Shown here piece by piece: positions 1-6,493 of a stretch of DNA of 9,818 bases. Source of the DNA: Blastocatellia bacterium (GTDB taxonomy: Bacteria > Acidobacteriota > Blastocatellia > Pyrinomonadales > Pyrinomonadaceae); NCBI GenBank assembly GCA_013695495.1, contig JACDAK010000241.1, forward strand, positions 1 to 9,818. Direction: 5' to 3'. The translations under genes and the position numbers were made by a program. The notes under the pieces were generated by a model. It saw only the letters and a list, made by a program, of their open reading frames with translations, made no database searches and was not told the origin of the DNA. Position 1 is the first letter of the stretch, and every line of letters begins with the position of its first letter.

Positions 1-454
1 TCTTGTCATAAGCTTGATCATCGGAATTGCCGACACTCTTAAAAATCTTATAGAAATGCTCCATCAGCTCGTAACAGATCGTTATCGAGCGGTCACCAGG
101 GCTATAAAATGCATTGACTTGATTGCAGTCTTTTGTACGCAGTGGGATGTCGTGCGGAAGAATCAGAGCCCGATTCAATTGCTCGGCGGCCGATTCCAGC
201 AAGCGTTCGTTCTTGACTTGCTGATCGAGTTCAGTGTATCGAGGGGTGCTAACTTCGAGATGTTCGACGAGGAAATCGCCCTCGTCACGCCGTTGATTCG
301 GGGAGCCTGTCGAGCTCGACTCCGGATCCTCGAATGACGGTCGTGAGGAATTGAAGCTAACCGAACCGCTCTCACGGTCAGAGCGGCAGAAGCATGCCGT
401 TACCAGAAGCAAAAGCAATGCTACAAGAGCAAGGTTTAGCGTATTCCTATTCAT
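1..454 (-). CDS. DUF4344-like putative metallopeptidase lipoprotein (3' end beyond window)
   Basis: This is a partial gene: it starts with ATG at 454 and stays open to the left edge, giving 151 visible residues without a stop. Residues 1-21 form a lipoprotein signal: a short basic start, a Leu/Val/Ala-rich core, and a lipobox V18-T19-A20-C21. The mature protein should therefore be lipid-anchored in the envelope. Residues 25-60 are a Ser/Pro/Glu-rich linker. Residues 95-130 hold the recognisable part, LILPHDIPLRTKDC followed by NAFYSPGDRSITICYEL. This resembles the conserved front part of DUF4344 putative metallopeptidases, which also pair a Cys-containing turn (C110) with an ITxCYEL strand (C127). 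In that family a zinc-binding HExxH follows downstream, here outside the window, so catalytic competence cannot be judged. No Shine-Dalgarno site is visible before the ATG. It lies downstream of pepA on the same strand, separated by a hairpin. The frame is well supported; the family assignment is from memory of the motif. Confidence 0.72.
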   Translation of the reverse strand, partial: MNRNTLNLALVALLLLLVTACFCRSDRESGSVSFNSSRPSFEDPESSSTGSPNQRRDEGDFLVEHLEVSTPRYTELDQQVKNERLLESAAEQLNRALILPHDIPLRTKDCNQVNAFYSPGDRSITICYELMEHFYKIFKSVGNSDDQAYDK

Positions 455-492
455 AATGGGCCCGCAGGCAAGTTCGTGCCAGATAAAACGCA

Positions 493-524
493 AATGGCCG
501 ATAAGCAATAACTTACCGGCCATT
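493..524 (-). terminator. Hairpin after pepA, possible intrinsic terminator
   Basis: A perfect 8-bp stem, AATGGCCG (493-500) against CGGCCATT (517-524), is continued inward past one mismatch by TAAG/CTTA, with a 6-base loop (506-511). It lies 24 bp downstream of the pepA stop. Read on the minus strand, the bases after the stem are TTGCGTTTTATC: T-rich but interrupted. A weak or regulated terminator between pepA and the lipoprotein gene is likely; a processing or stability hairpin is possible. Confidence 0.5.
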
Positions 525-547
525 CTAGAGTCATTCTGCGCTTTTGT

Positions 548-2047
548 CTATTCCGAACGCTCGATGAATTTCAGAAGCGAACGGATGGCGACGCCGGTCG
601 GGCCCTTTGCCTGATGGGGCTGAGCCGCGTCGGCCCACGCCGTGCCAGCAATGTCGAGATGCGCCCACTTCGCTTTATCGATAAACTCCTGTATGAAGAC
701 CGCACCCATGATCGTCCCTGCCTTCATTCGCGGACCGATGTTCTTGATGTCCGCAATGTCAGACTTGATCTGCTTGCTGTATTCCGGGCTGACAGGTAGC
801 TGCCAAAATCCCTCGCCTGCTTCCTTCGCACTCGCGATAAGCTGGTCAACCAAGTTCTGATCGTTCCCAAGGATTCCCGTGTTCTGATCGCCAAGAGCAA
901 TGATCACCGCACCCGTAAGCGTCGCCATATCAACGATCGTCGTCGCACCTTCCTTTTCGGCATAAGCAACGGCGTCCGCGAGCACTAGCCGGCCCTCTGC
1001 GTCCGTATTGAGGATCTCAATCGTCTTGCCGTTCATCGCCGTCACGATGTCGCTGGGCCTCGATGCACGACCGTCCGGCATGTTCTCGGCTGCTGCAACG
1101 ACCCCAAGGACCGGGACAGACGGTTTGAGCAACGCGATCGCACGCATCGCACCAAGTACGGTCGCTCCGCCCGACATGTCATATTTCATCGCGTCCATGT
1201 TCTCGCCAGGCTTAAGTGAAATGCCGCCGGTGTCGAAGGTGATCGCTTTACCTACCAGGGCGAGCAACTCGCCTTTTTTCTTCGACGGCTTTTCGGGTGT
1301 ATATCGAAGCACGATCATGCGGCCCGGCTGCTCTGATCCCTGAGAAACGCTGAGCAGCGACCCCATCCCCATTTTCCGCATCTTGGCTTCGTCCAGGATC
1401 TCGCACTTAAGGCCGGTTTCCTTTGCCATCTTTTGTGCGCGATTTGCCATTTCCGTCGGATGCAGAATATTCGGCGGTTCATTCGCTAGGTCACGCGTGA
1501 AATTCATCGAGTCGCCGATCGCACGCCCGCGGGCGATACCGGCTTTGATATCCGAGCCTTTAGCGCCGTCAATGCAGACCACAACTTTCGTTATAGCTTT
1601 GTCGTTCTTATCCTTCGTTTTGTATTTATCGAGCTCGAACTGGCTCGTGATCGCACCCTGAACGGCGTTCTGAACAGTTTCAATCGCTTCTCCGTTCGAT
1701 CGCGACAGTATGGCAAAGCTCTTAACGTTACATTTTCGAAGGTAGCGTGCAGCGGTGCCCGAAGCGACCGCGACATCCGCGGCCTTATACTTGTCCCTTT
1801 CACCGGCACCTACCACGAGAACGCGGTTGGCCTTAACGCCGTTTGCTGAAGAAATGCGAAACATAGCAGTTTCGCCAGCTTCGCCTTTGATCTCCTCACT
1901 CTTCAACGCGGCCGATATCTGCCCGCCGGTTAGGCCATCGAGCTCCTTTAACGCCGGGTCTTTAATGCTTTCGTTCTTAAAGATCGCCACGACCAATGCT
2001 TCGACGTTAGCTTGAGTGAAGTTTCCGTTAATTCCTTGTGATTCCAT
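548..2047 (-). CDS. pepA: Leucyl aminopeptidase (cytosol aminopeptidase, peptidase family M17)
   Basis: A two-metal aminopeptidase that removes N-terminal residues, Leu by preference, from peptides in the cytoplasm; family members form hexamers. The 499-residue length is normal. The variable N-terminal domain covers about residues 1-165 and the catalytic domain the rest. All metal ligands and catalytic residues known from E. coli PepA (K270, D275, K282, D293, D352, E354, R356) are present with a constant offset of three: K267 and D272 in VGKAITFDTGG, K279 in ISLKPG, D290 in KYDMSGG, and D349, E351 and R353 in NTDAEGRL. An active enzyme is therefore expected. The start at 2047 is preceded by AGAGG about 6 bases upstream, one of the better ribosome sites here. 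Some PepA proteins also bind DNA or regulate transcription; nothing here shows that. It lies 64 bp downstream of smpB on the same strand, with a possible promoter in the gap. Confidence 0.97.
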   Translation of the reverse strand: MESQGINGNFTQANVEALVVAIFKNESIKDPALKELDGLTGGQISAALKSEEIKGEAGETAMFRISSANGVKANRVLVVGAGERDKYKAADVAVASGTAARYLRKCNVKSFAILSRSNGEAIETVQNAVQGAITSQFELDKYKTKDKNDKAITKVVVCIDGAKGSDIKAGIARGRAIGDSMNFTRDLANEPPNILHPTEMANRAQKMAKETGLKCEILDEAKMRKMGMGSLLSVSQGSEQPGRMIVLRYTPEKPSKKKGELLALVGKAITFDTGGISLKPGENMDAMKYDMSGGATVLGAMRAIALLKPSVPVLGVVAAAENMPDGRASRPSDIVTAMNGKTIEILNTDAEGRLVLADAVAYAEKEGATTIVDMATLTGAVIIALGDQNTGILGNDQNLVDQLIASAKEAGEGFWQLPVSPEYSKQIKSDIADIKNIGPRMKAGTIMGAVFIQEFIDKAKWAHLDIAGTAWADAAQPHQAKGPTGVAIRSLLKFIERSE

Positions 2048-2070
2048 GCCTACCTCTTCTATAAGATTTA

Positions 2071-2076
2071 ATTATA
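2071..2076 (-). promoter_or_regulatory. Possible -10 element for pepA
   Basis: On the minus strand the AT-rich smpB-pepA gap holds a perfect TATAAT about 24 bases upstream of the pepA ATG, which would give a leader of roughly 15-17 nt carrying the AGAGG site. There is no good -35 hexamer 16-18 bases upstream: the hexamer at 17 bp is AGCTAT. A consensus TTGACA sits one base away from the -10, which is not a working geometry. pepA may also be read from smpB. Confidence 0.3.
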
Positions 2077-2111
2077 TTGTCAAAAACTGTTGTAATAGCT
2101 ATAGCCTATAT

Positions 2112-2564
2112 TTAGCGTTCTTTCAACTGTTGCCGAGTCTCGCGCTCGACGGTTTTTCGCATCTCCGTTTCGCGTTTGTCGTAGAGCTTTTTGCCCTTAG
2201 CCACGCCGATCTCAAACTTGATACGCCCGTTTTTCCAATAGATGGCGGTAACCACCAGGGTCATCCCCTTTTGCGTCGTCTGCTTCTCAAGTTTTTCGAT
2301 CTCTTTCCGGTGCAGCAGCAGTTTACGGGGCCGCAGCGGTTCGTGATTTTGCTTGTTGCCATGCGAGTACGGCGAGATGTGAGAGTTCAATAGCCAGACC
2401 TCGCCATCCTTAACGGTTACGTACGATTCCTTTAGCTGAATACGCCCCGCCATCACGCTTTTGACCTCGGTTCCTAGCAGTACCGCACCCGCCTCGAATT
2501 TCTCCTCAATGTGATATTCAAAGTAGGCTTGGCGATTATTGATGATGTCTTTAGGCGCGGACAT
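2112..2564 (-). CDS. smpB: SsrA-binding protein SmpB (trans-translation)
   Basis: SmpB binds tmRNA (SsrA) and brings it to ribosomes stalled on mRNAs lacking a stop codon, so that the nascent chain is tagged for degradation and the ribosome is released. The 150-residue length is typical. Family landmarks in order: IINNRQAYFEY (7-17), GTEVKS (31-36), NSHISPYSHGN (60-70), RPRKLLLHRKEI (78-89), and VAKGKKLYDKRE (121-132), followed by a very basic C-terminal tail (133-150). In the known mechanism that tail enters the empty mRNA channel. The ATG at 2564 gives the standard N-terminus. Only a weak AGAAG-type ribosome site precedes it. It is the first gene of a minus-strand pair with pepA and is divergent from the tRNA-Gln unit. 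The ssrA gene itself is not in this window. Confidence 0.97.
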   Translation of the reverse strand: MSAPKDIINNRQAYFEYHIEEKFEAGAVLLGTEVKSVMAGRIQLKESYVTVKDGEVWLLNSHISPYSHGNKQNHEPLRPRKLLLHRKEIEKLEKQTTQKGMTLVVTAIYWKNGRIKFEIGVAKGKKLYDKRETEMRKTVERETRQQLKER

Positions 2565-2623
2565 AAACTTCTATTGTGCATTGATTTGCGGGGCGTCGCA
2601 AGCATCTTCGGGCATTGCCTCAT

Positions 2624-2653
2624 TTGACACGGCCCGAACCGCGAAAGTAAATT
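2624..2653 (+). promoter_or_regulatory. Likely sigma-70 promoter of tRNA-Gln (and ybgC-like gene)
   Basis: A consensus -35 TTGACA (2624-2629) is followed after 18 bp by TAAATT (2648-2653), which matches the -10 consensus at four of six positions. Transcription would begin near 2660, only a few bases before the mature 5' end of the tRNA at 2664, so the 5' leader left for RNase P would be very short. The -35 is strong and the -10 is approximate. Confidence 0.55.
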
Positions 2654-2663
2654 ATTAGTACGC

Positions 2664-2737
2664 TGGGAGATCGTCTAATGGTAGGACTCCAGATTCTGGA
2701 TCTGGCTATCGGGGTTCGAATCCCTGTCTCCCAGCCA
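2664..2737 (+). tRNA. tRNA-Gln (anticodon CTG), CCA encoded
   Basis: A complete cloverleaf can be folded by hand. The acceptor stem is TGGGAGA (2664-2670) with TCTCCCA (2727-2733). The D arm uses GTC/GAC around TAATGGTAG. The anticodon stem is CCAGA (2689-2693) with TCTGG (2701-2705), enclosing a 7-base loop with anticodon CTG at 2696-2698, which reads the Gln codon CAG. The T arm closes with five pairs (one G-T) around TTCGAAT. The discriminator is G2734 and the CCA is encoded at 2735-2737. The U1-A72 pair and G73 are identity features of tRNA-Gln. The variable loop is short (4 bases). The thioesterase start codon follows after 8 bases. Confidence 0.97.
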
Positions 2738-2745
2738 ATCTTCTT

Positions 2746-3189
2746 ATGGACGCATGGCACGACACTGAGATCCGCGTCCGGTATGCCGAAACCGACAAGA
2801 TGGGTATTGTCCATCATTCGAATTACCTCGTCTGGTTTGAATGCGGCCGAAGCGACCTATGCCGTGCCCGCGGGTTTTCCTACAAAGAAATGGAAGACGA
2901 CGATGCCCTCATGGTCGTCGCCGAAACATATGTCCGCTATAAATCGCCTGCTTTTTACGAAGATATAATTATAGTTCGCTGTAAGGTGGCAAAGATTCGA
3001 AGCCGCGCGATTCGGTTCGTTTACGAACTTGTCCGTCCGTCGGATGAAACGCTTATAGCCGAAGGCGAAACCCTTCACCTCGTAACAGACCAGAATAAGA
3101 AAGTCAGACAGGTGCCTGAGTACTATAAAAGGCTCCTGATCGGTTCGGAGGATGCACAAGCTTTTCCTGCCGGCCAGGCCCCGAGTTAG
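2746..3189 (+). CDS. YbgC/4-hydroxybenzoyl-CoA thioesterase-like acyl-CoA thioesterase
   Basis: A hotdog-fold thioesterase, expected to hydrolyse acyl-CoA (or acyl-ACP) thioesters in the cytoplasm. The 147-residue length fits a single hotdog domain, which acts as a dimer or tetramer. The signature lies at residues 13-32, YAETDKMGIVHHSNYLVWFE. D17 is at the position of the catalytic Asp of 4-hydroxybenzoyl-CoA thioesterase, and H23/H24 and Y27 are conserved in the motif. Residues 33-125 supply the remaining beta strands, and the last 20 or so residues are a Pro/Ala-rich tail. The ATG at 2746 is the only sensible start: the next in-frame Met (19) lies inside the active-site motif. There is no Shine-Dalgarno site, because the upstream sequence is the tRNA acceptor stem. 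Expression is therefore probably tied to tRNA processing. In proteobacteria ybgC is linked to tol-pal, but no tol genes are seen here, so the substrate is open. Confidence 0.9.
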   Translation: MDAWHDTEIRVRYAETDKMGIVHHSNYLVWFECGRSDLCRARGFSYKEMEDDDALMVVAETYVRYKSPAFYEDIIIVRCKVAKIRSRAIRFVYELVRPSDETLIAEGETLHLVTDQNKKVRQVPEYYKRLLIGSEDAQAFPAGQAPS

Positions 3190-3227
3190 TGATCTGGCGT
3201 GATCCGCACTCTTTACTCAAGAACAAC

Positions 3228-3256
3228 TTGAATCTCTCAACCCGCGCCCCTAAACT
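3228..3256 (+). promoter_or_regulatory. Weak promoter-like pair before the small membrane protein
   Basis: TTGAAT (3228-3233) and TAAACT (3251-3256) are separated by 17 bp, each matching the sigma-70 consensus at four of six positions. The predicted start of transcription would fall at or next to the ATG at 3263, implying a leaderless or nearly leaderless message. Matches of this quality arise by chance, so this is tentative. Confidence 0.22.
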
Positions 3257-3262
3257 TAGGTC

Positions 3263-3457
3263 ATGCCCGGTTCAGCTACTGCGGAGATCTACTTCATTGT
3301 CACAATGATGGTCCTGATACTTGTAATATCAGGCGTGAGCGTTTTCTTTTTCATGAAAACCTATAAGAAGGAAATGCGCGAACGTGCTAAGCGCGTCGAG
3401 AAAAAGGCTGCAGCGAAAGCAGCAGTGGCGAGAGAAGCTAAGTCTGTTGACCAATAA
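3263..3457 (+). CDS. Small single-pass membrane protein of unknown function
   Basis: A 64-residue protein I cannot assign to a family. Residues 9-31 form one strongly hydrophobic segment rich in Ile, Val, Met and Phe (IYFIVTMMVLILVISGVSVF). The segment is followed at once by K32 and a long Lys/Arg/Glu/Ala stretch (32-60), probably helical or coiled-coil. By the positive-inside rule the N-terminus is outside and the charged tail cytoplasmic. Such a layout is common in small regulatory or scaffold membrane proteins, but no function follows from it. The coding assignment rests on this protein-like pattern, on its tight placement 8 bp before the isochorismatase-family gene, and on the lack of a better frame. 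The ribosome site is weak (AGG at 3258-3260, very close to the ATG). Confidence 0.65.
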   Translation: MPGSATAEIYFIVTMMVLILVISGVSVFFFMKTYKKEMRERAKRVEKKAAAKAAVAREAKSVDQ

Positions 3458-3465
3458 AAAAGCCT

Positions 3466-4023
3466 ATGCCCCATCAGAACATTCTTGATCCGTCTCAAAC
3501 TGCTCTGGTCGTGGTCGATATGCAGGAAGCTTTTCGGACGGCCATCGGCGACTTTTCGCTGATCGCGTCGAGGATATCGACCGCCGTCCGCGGATTTCTG
3601 GCGTTGGACCTGCCGGTGCTCGTGACCGAGCAGTATCCGCAGGGCCTAGGGCGCACGGCCGAAGAGATAATGCTGATGCTGCCGCACGAGACGGAGTTTT
3701 TCGAGAAGACACAGTTCAGTTCGTGCGGAGCCACGCCATTTGTTGATCGGCTTGAGTCAGGCGGCGTTAAGCAGTTAGTGTTGTGCGGGATTGAGGCACA
3801 TATCTGTGTAAATCAGACGGCTCACGACCTGATGGACCGGGGGTATCAGGTGCACATCTTGACCGACTGCGTCGCTTCGCGATTCGAATATGACCGCGAC
3901 GCCGGCCTGCGGAAAATGTTCGCGTCGGGAGCGGTCTCATCCAGCGTCGAGATGGTATTCTTTGAGCTGATGAGCGACAGTAAACACGCTAAATTCAAAG
4001 AGATACAAGAATTGATCAAGTAA
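3466..4023 (+). CDS. Isochorismatase-family cysteine hydrolase
   Basis: A 185-residue cytoplasmic alpha/beta hydrolase of the isochorismatase superfamily. The family's catalytic triad is complete: D18 in VVVDMQ, K81 in FEKTQFS, and C114 in GIEAHICVNQTA, just after the usual cis-peptide region. The TEQYPQGLG motif at residues 54-62 resembles the ISOC1/ISOC2 and YcaC-like subgroup rather than nicotinamidases or siderophore isochorismatases; no metal-binding DxHxxxxH is visible. The substrate is therefore unknown. The C-terminal part (140-185) has the standard family ending. It begins 8 bp after the small membrane protein and ends 15 bp before pcrA, so these three genes are probably cotranscribed. 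No clear ribosome site precedes the ATG. The family is certain; the reaction is not. Confidence 0.92.
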   Translation: MPHQNILDPSQTALVVVDMQEAFRTAIGDFSLIASRISTAVRGFLALDLPVLVTEQYPQGLGRTAEEIMLMLPHETEFFEKTQFSSCGATPFVDRLESGGVKQLVLCGIEAHICVNQTAHDLMDRGYQVHILTDCVASRFEYDRDAGLRKMFASGAVSSSVEMVFFELMSDSKHAKFKEIQELIK

Positions 4024-4038
4024 GGTCTCACCGAAGTA

Positions 4039-6423
4039 ATGGAAGTTCTATCTGAGTTAAACCCACAGCAGGCCGAGGCGGTAAAGACCGCGGACGGGCC
4101 GCTTCTCGTTCTGGCGGGGGCCGGTTCGGGCAAGACCCGCGTGATCACCGTCCGCATCGCATATCTCATCAAAGAGCGCGGCGTTGCCCCGCACAACATC
4201 CTCGCGGTCACTTTTACGAATAAGGCGGCGGGCGAAATGCGCGAACGTGTTCGCGAGCTGCTAAAGGACGAGCGGCTCAACTCGATGCCGATGATCTCAA
4301 CATTTCACAGCCTTTGCGTCCGCATTCTCCGTCAAGATATCGAGGCGCTGAACGACGAATATAAACGCTCATTCACTATCTACGACACCGACGACACGCA
4401 GAAGGTGATCAAGGCGTGTATCAAGGACCTGGGACTTGATGAAAAGACAGTTATTCCGAGAGTCGTCCGTGCTGCAATCAGCTCAGCCAAAAATCGCGGT
4501 GAGGGTGTCGAAACGTTTGCGTCAAAGATCGAATACACCGACGAAAAACGTGCTGCGATCGCGAAGGTCTATCGGATGTACGAAGCTCGGCTCAAAACGG
4601 CGAATGCACTCGATTTTGACGATCTGCTGATCTTCGCCGTGCGGCTGCTCCGTGACGCACCCGAGGTGCGTGAGAAGTATAACGAGCGGTACAGGTACAT
4701 ACTTGTCGACGAATATCAGGACACCAACCCACTGCAACTTGCTCTGATCAAATACCTTACGGAAAAGCAGCAGAACATCTGCGTAGTCGGCGACGACGCA
4801 CAGAGCATATACGGGTTTAGGATGGCGGACATTCGAAACATCCTCGATTTTGAGGATCATTTTCCCGAGGCCAAGACGATCCTGCTCGAGCAGAACTATC
4901 GTTCGACCCAAACGATTCTGGACGCCGCCGATGCGATCATCAAGAACAACGTCAACCAAAAGCTGAAAAAACTTTGGACGTCGAACTCCGGCGGCGAAAA
5001 GCTTTTTTACTATCAATCGCCCGACGCCGACGCCGAGGGCCGTTTTGTCGCAGCTAAGATCGAAGAGCATCGCCGTCGCTCTCCGGGTGTAAAGATCGCA
5101 GTTCTTTACCGCACCAACGCCCAGTCGCGAATTTTTGAGGAAGCTCTCCGCCGCAGCAGGATCCAGTACAACATCGTCGGCGGCTTTTCGTTCTATGAAC
5201 GGCAAGAGGTAAAGGACGTCATTTCGTACCTCAAGCTGGCGCTCAATCCGAATGACGACATCGCGTTTCTGAGGGTCGTCAACACTCCGACCCGCGGCAT
5301 CGGAAAGACATCGCTTGACGAGCTGCAGCGCATAGCCCGTGCGGGCAGGACACCTTTGTGGGAAGCTCTTGGTAATGCACTCGACCCCGGTTTCGCAGAG
5401 CCGGTCAACTTAACGGCCCGAGCCAAAGATGCCTTTGGGGCGTTCCGACGCATCATCCGATCGCTCGAGGGAAAAGCTGCCGAGTCGGGCGGACACGGTA
5501 AGGTCTCTGACATCGTGATCGCCGCCATCGATGACAGCGGTTATTCGATGATGCTTCGGACAGAGAACACCGACGAATCCGAGGCCCGTCTCGAGAATCT
5601 CGAAGAACTCGTCAACGCCTCGGTCGATTACGACAAGGCTGACGATATGGGCCTGCGCGATTTCATCGACCACGCCGCACTAACGGCAGACACCGATAAC
5701 TTCGACGCGAACGCCGAGGTCACATTGATGACGATCCATTCCGCCAAGGGACTCGAATTTCCGGTCGTGTTCCTCGTCGGCATGGAAGACGGGATATTCC
5801 CTCACTCGCGCAGTGCGAATGACCCAAAAGAAATGGAAGAAGAGCGGCGCCTGGCGTACGTCGCGATCACGCGTGCGGAAAAGATACTTTACGTCACGCA
5901 CTCCATGCGGCGCCGCGTCTACGGCGAAGAACTGGCGGCGGAGCCGTCGCAGTTTCTTAACGAGCTACCGCTCGAGATGATCGAAGATCTTTCGTATGGA
6001 GCCTCGTGGCTATCTTTCGCTAAGGGCTCCAGTGCAAATAAATATGCCGCGGCGGCTCTCCGGGGCGAACATACCAGCCCTAAGCCTAAGTCCACGTACA
6101 ACGGGAAGACTTATAACAGTGCCGAGGCCGTGGCCGAATTCTTCAACAAACGCGGGAAGCCTGAGGATCAGCCATTCAATCCGCCCAAAGATCAAGGCCC
6201 CCGAGGTTTTGACAAGCTCCGTGCTCAAGCGTCGACCGAGGGAGCAACCTCGCCGGACAACGCGGGCCTTGTCCCCGGCGCTCACGTCCGCCACGAAAAG
6301 TACGGCAAGGGACTAGTGCTTCGCCGGGAGGGAAGCGGCGACAACGTAAAGCTTACGGTTAGCTTTCCCGGATTCGGTCAGAAAAAACTCATTGAAAAAT
6401 ACGCTAACCTCGAAAAGGCATAA
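4039..6423 (+). CDS. pcrA: ATP-dependent DNA helicase PcrA/UvrD (SF1A, 3'-5')
   Basis: A 794-residue superfamily 1A helicase, close in size to Gram-positive PcrA. It unwinds DNA 3' to 5' in repair and replication, clears recombinase filaments and acts with RNA polymerase. All helicase motifs are intact: Q motif LNPQQAEAV (7-15), Walker A AGAGSGKT (26-33), Ia TFTNKAAGEMR (58-68), II DEYQDTN (224-230), III GDDAQSIYGFR (251-261), IV LEQNYRST (283-290), V TIHSAKGLEFPVVFL (565-579), and VI RRLAYVAITRAEK (603-615). An unconserved, probably disordered linker (about 660-742) leads to the C-terminal Tudor-like module (744-794; VPGAHVRHEKYGKG and FPGFGQKKLIEKYA), the part known to contact RNA polymerase. 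Motif II has Tyr in place of the commoner Phe, a tolerated variant. Both uvrD and pcrA names are in use; the C-terminus favours PcrA slightly. Only a weak ribosome site (TAAGG overlapping the upstream stop) is seen. Confidence 0.96.
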   Translation: MEVLSELNPQQAEAVKTADGPLLVLAGAGSGKTRVITVRIAYLIKERGVAPHNILAVTFTNKAAGEMRERVRELLKDERLNSMPMISTFHSLCVRILRQDIEALNDEYKRSFTIYDTDDTQKVIKACIKDLGLDEKTVIPRVVRAAISSAKNRGEGVETFASKIEYTDEKRAAIAKVYRMYEARLKTANALDFDDLLIFAVRLLRDAPEVREKYNERYRYILVDEYQDTNPLQLALIKYLTEKQQNICVVGDDAQSIYGFRMADIRNILDFEDHFPEAKTILLEQNYRSTQTILDAADAIIKNNVNQKLKKLWTSNSGGEKLFYYQSPDADAEGRFVAAKIEEHRRRSPGVKIAVLYRTNAQSRIFEEALRRSRIQYNIVGGFSFYERQEVKDVISYLKLALNPNDDIAFLRVVNTPTRGIGKTSLDELQRIARAGRTPLWEALGNALDPGFAEPVNLTARAKDAFGAFRRIIRSLEGKAAESGGHGKVSDIVIAAIDDSGYSMMLRTENTDESEARLENLEELVNASVDYDKADDMGLRDFIDHAALTADTDNFDANAEVTLMTIHSAKGLEFPVVFLVGMEDGIFPHSRSANDPKEMEEERRLAYVAITRAEKILYVTHSMRRRVYGEELAAEPSQFLNELPLEMIEDLSYGASWLSFAKGSSANKYAAAALRGEHTSPKPKSTYNGKTYNSAEAVAEFFNKRGKPEDQPFNPPKDQGPRGFDKLRAQASTEGATSPDNAGLVPGAHVRHEKYGKGLVLRREGSGDNVKLTVSFPGFGQKKLIEKYANLEKA

Positions 6424-6435
6424 CAATTGCACTTA

Positions 6436-6463
6436 TTGAAGCACTATCAGATAGCTGTATCAT
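6436..6463 (+). promoter_or_regulatory. Possible sigma-70 promoter of the envelope cluster
   Basis: In the 70-bp gap after pcrA, TTGAAG (6436-6441) and TATCAT (6458-6463) are spaced by 16 bp; the -10 matches five of six consensus bases and the -35 four of six. Transcription would start near 6470, giving a leader of about 24 nt that contains the AGGAG ribosome site. The region is AT-rich relative to its surroundings. I see no terminator hairpin after pcrA, so read-through is also possible. Confidence 0.4.
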
Positions 6464-6480
6464 TTTAATTCAGTTAGAAC

Positions 6481-6485
6481 AGGAG
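6481..6485 (+). promoter_or_regulatory. Strong Shine-Dalgarno site
   Basis: AGGAG ends 8 bases before the ATG at 6494. It is the best ribosome binding site in the window and fixes that start. Confidence 0.75.
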
Positions 6486-6493
6486 ATGCTTCG

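Noticed and set aside
14..375. Open frames on the plus strand (14-337) and in another minus frame (175-375).
   Set aside because: They overlap the lipoprotein gene running from 454 to the left edge, which has a signal peptide, a lipobox and family-like motifs. These frames have no recognisable features.
2078..2083. Consensus TTGACA on the minus strand upstream of pepA.
   Set aside because: It is only one base from the TATAAT at 2071-2076, and at 17 bp downstream there is AGAAGA, so no valid -35/-10 pair includes it.
2016..2393. A plus-strand open frame spanning the smpB-pepA gap.
   Set aside because: It is antisense to the C-terminus of SmpB and the N-terminus of PepA, both clearly real, and has no ribosome site or recognisable protein pattern.
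4522..5205. A 227-codon open frame antisense to the pcrA gene.
   Set aside because: It lies wholly within strongly conserved helicase coding sequence (motifs II to IV) and its translation shows no motif or plausible domain; such antisense frames are common under this codon use.
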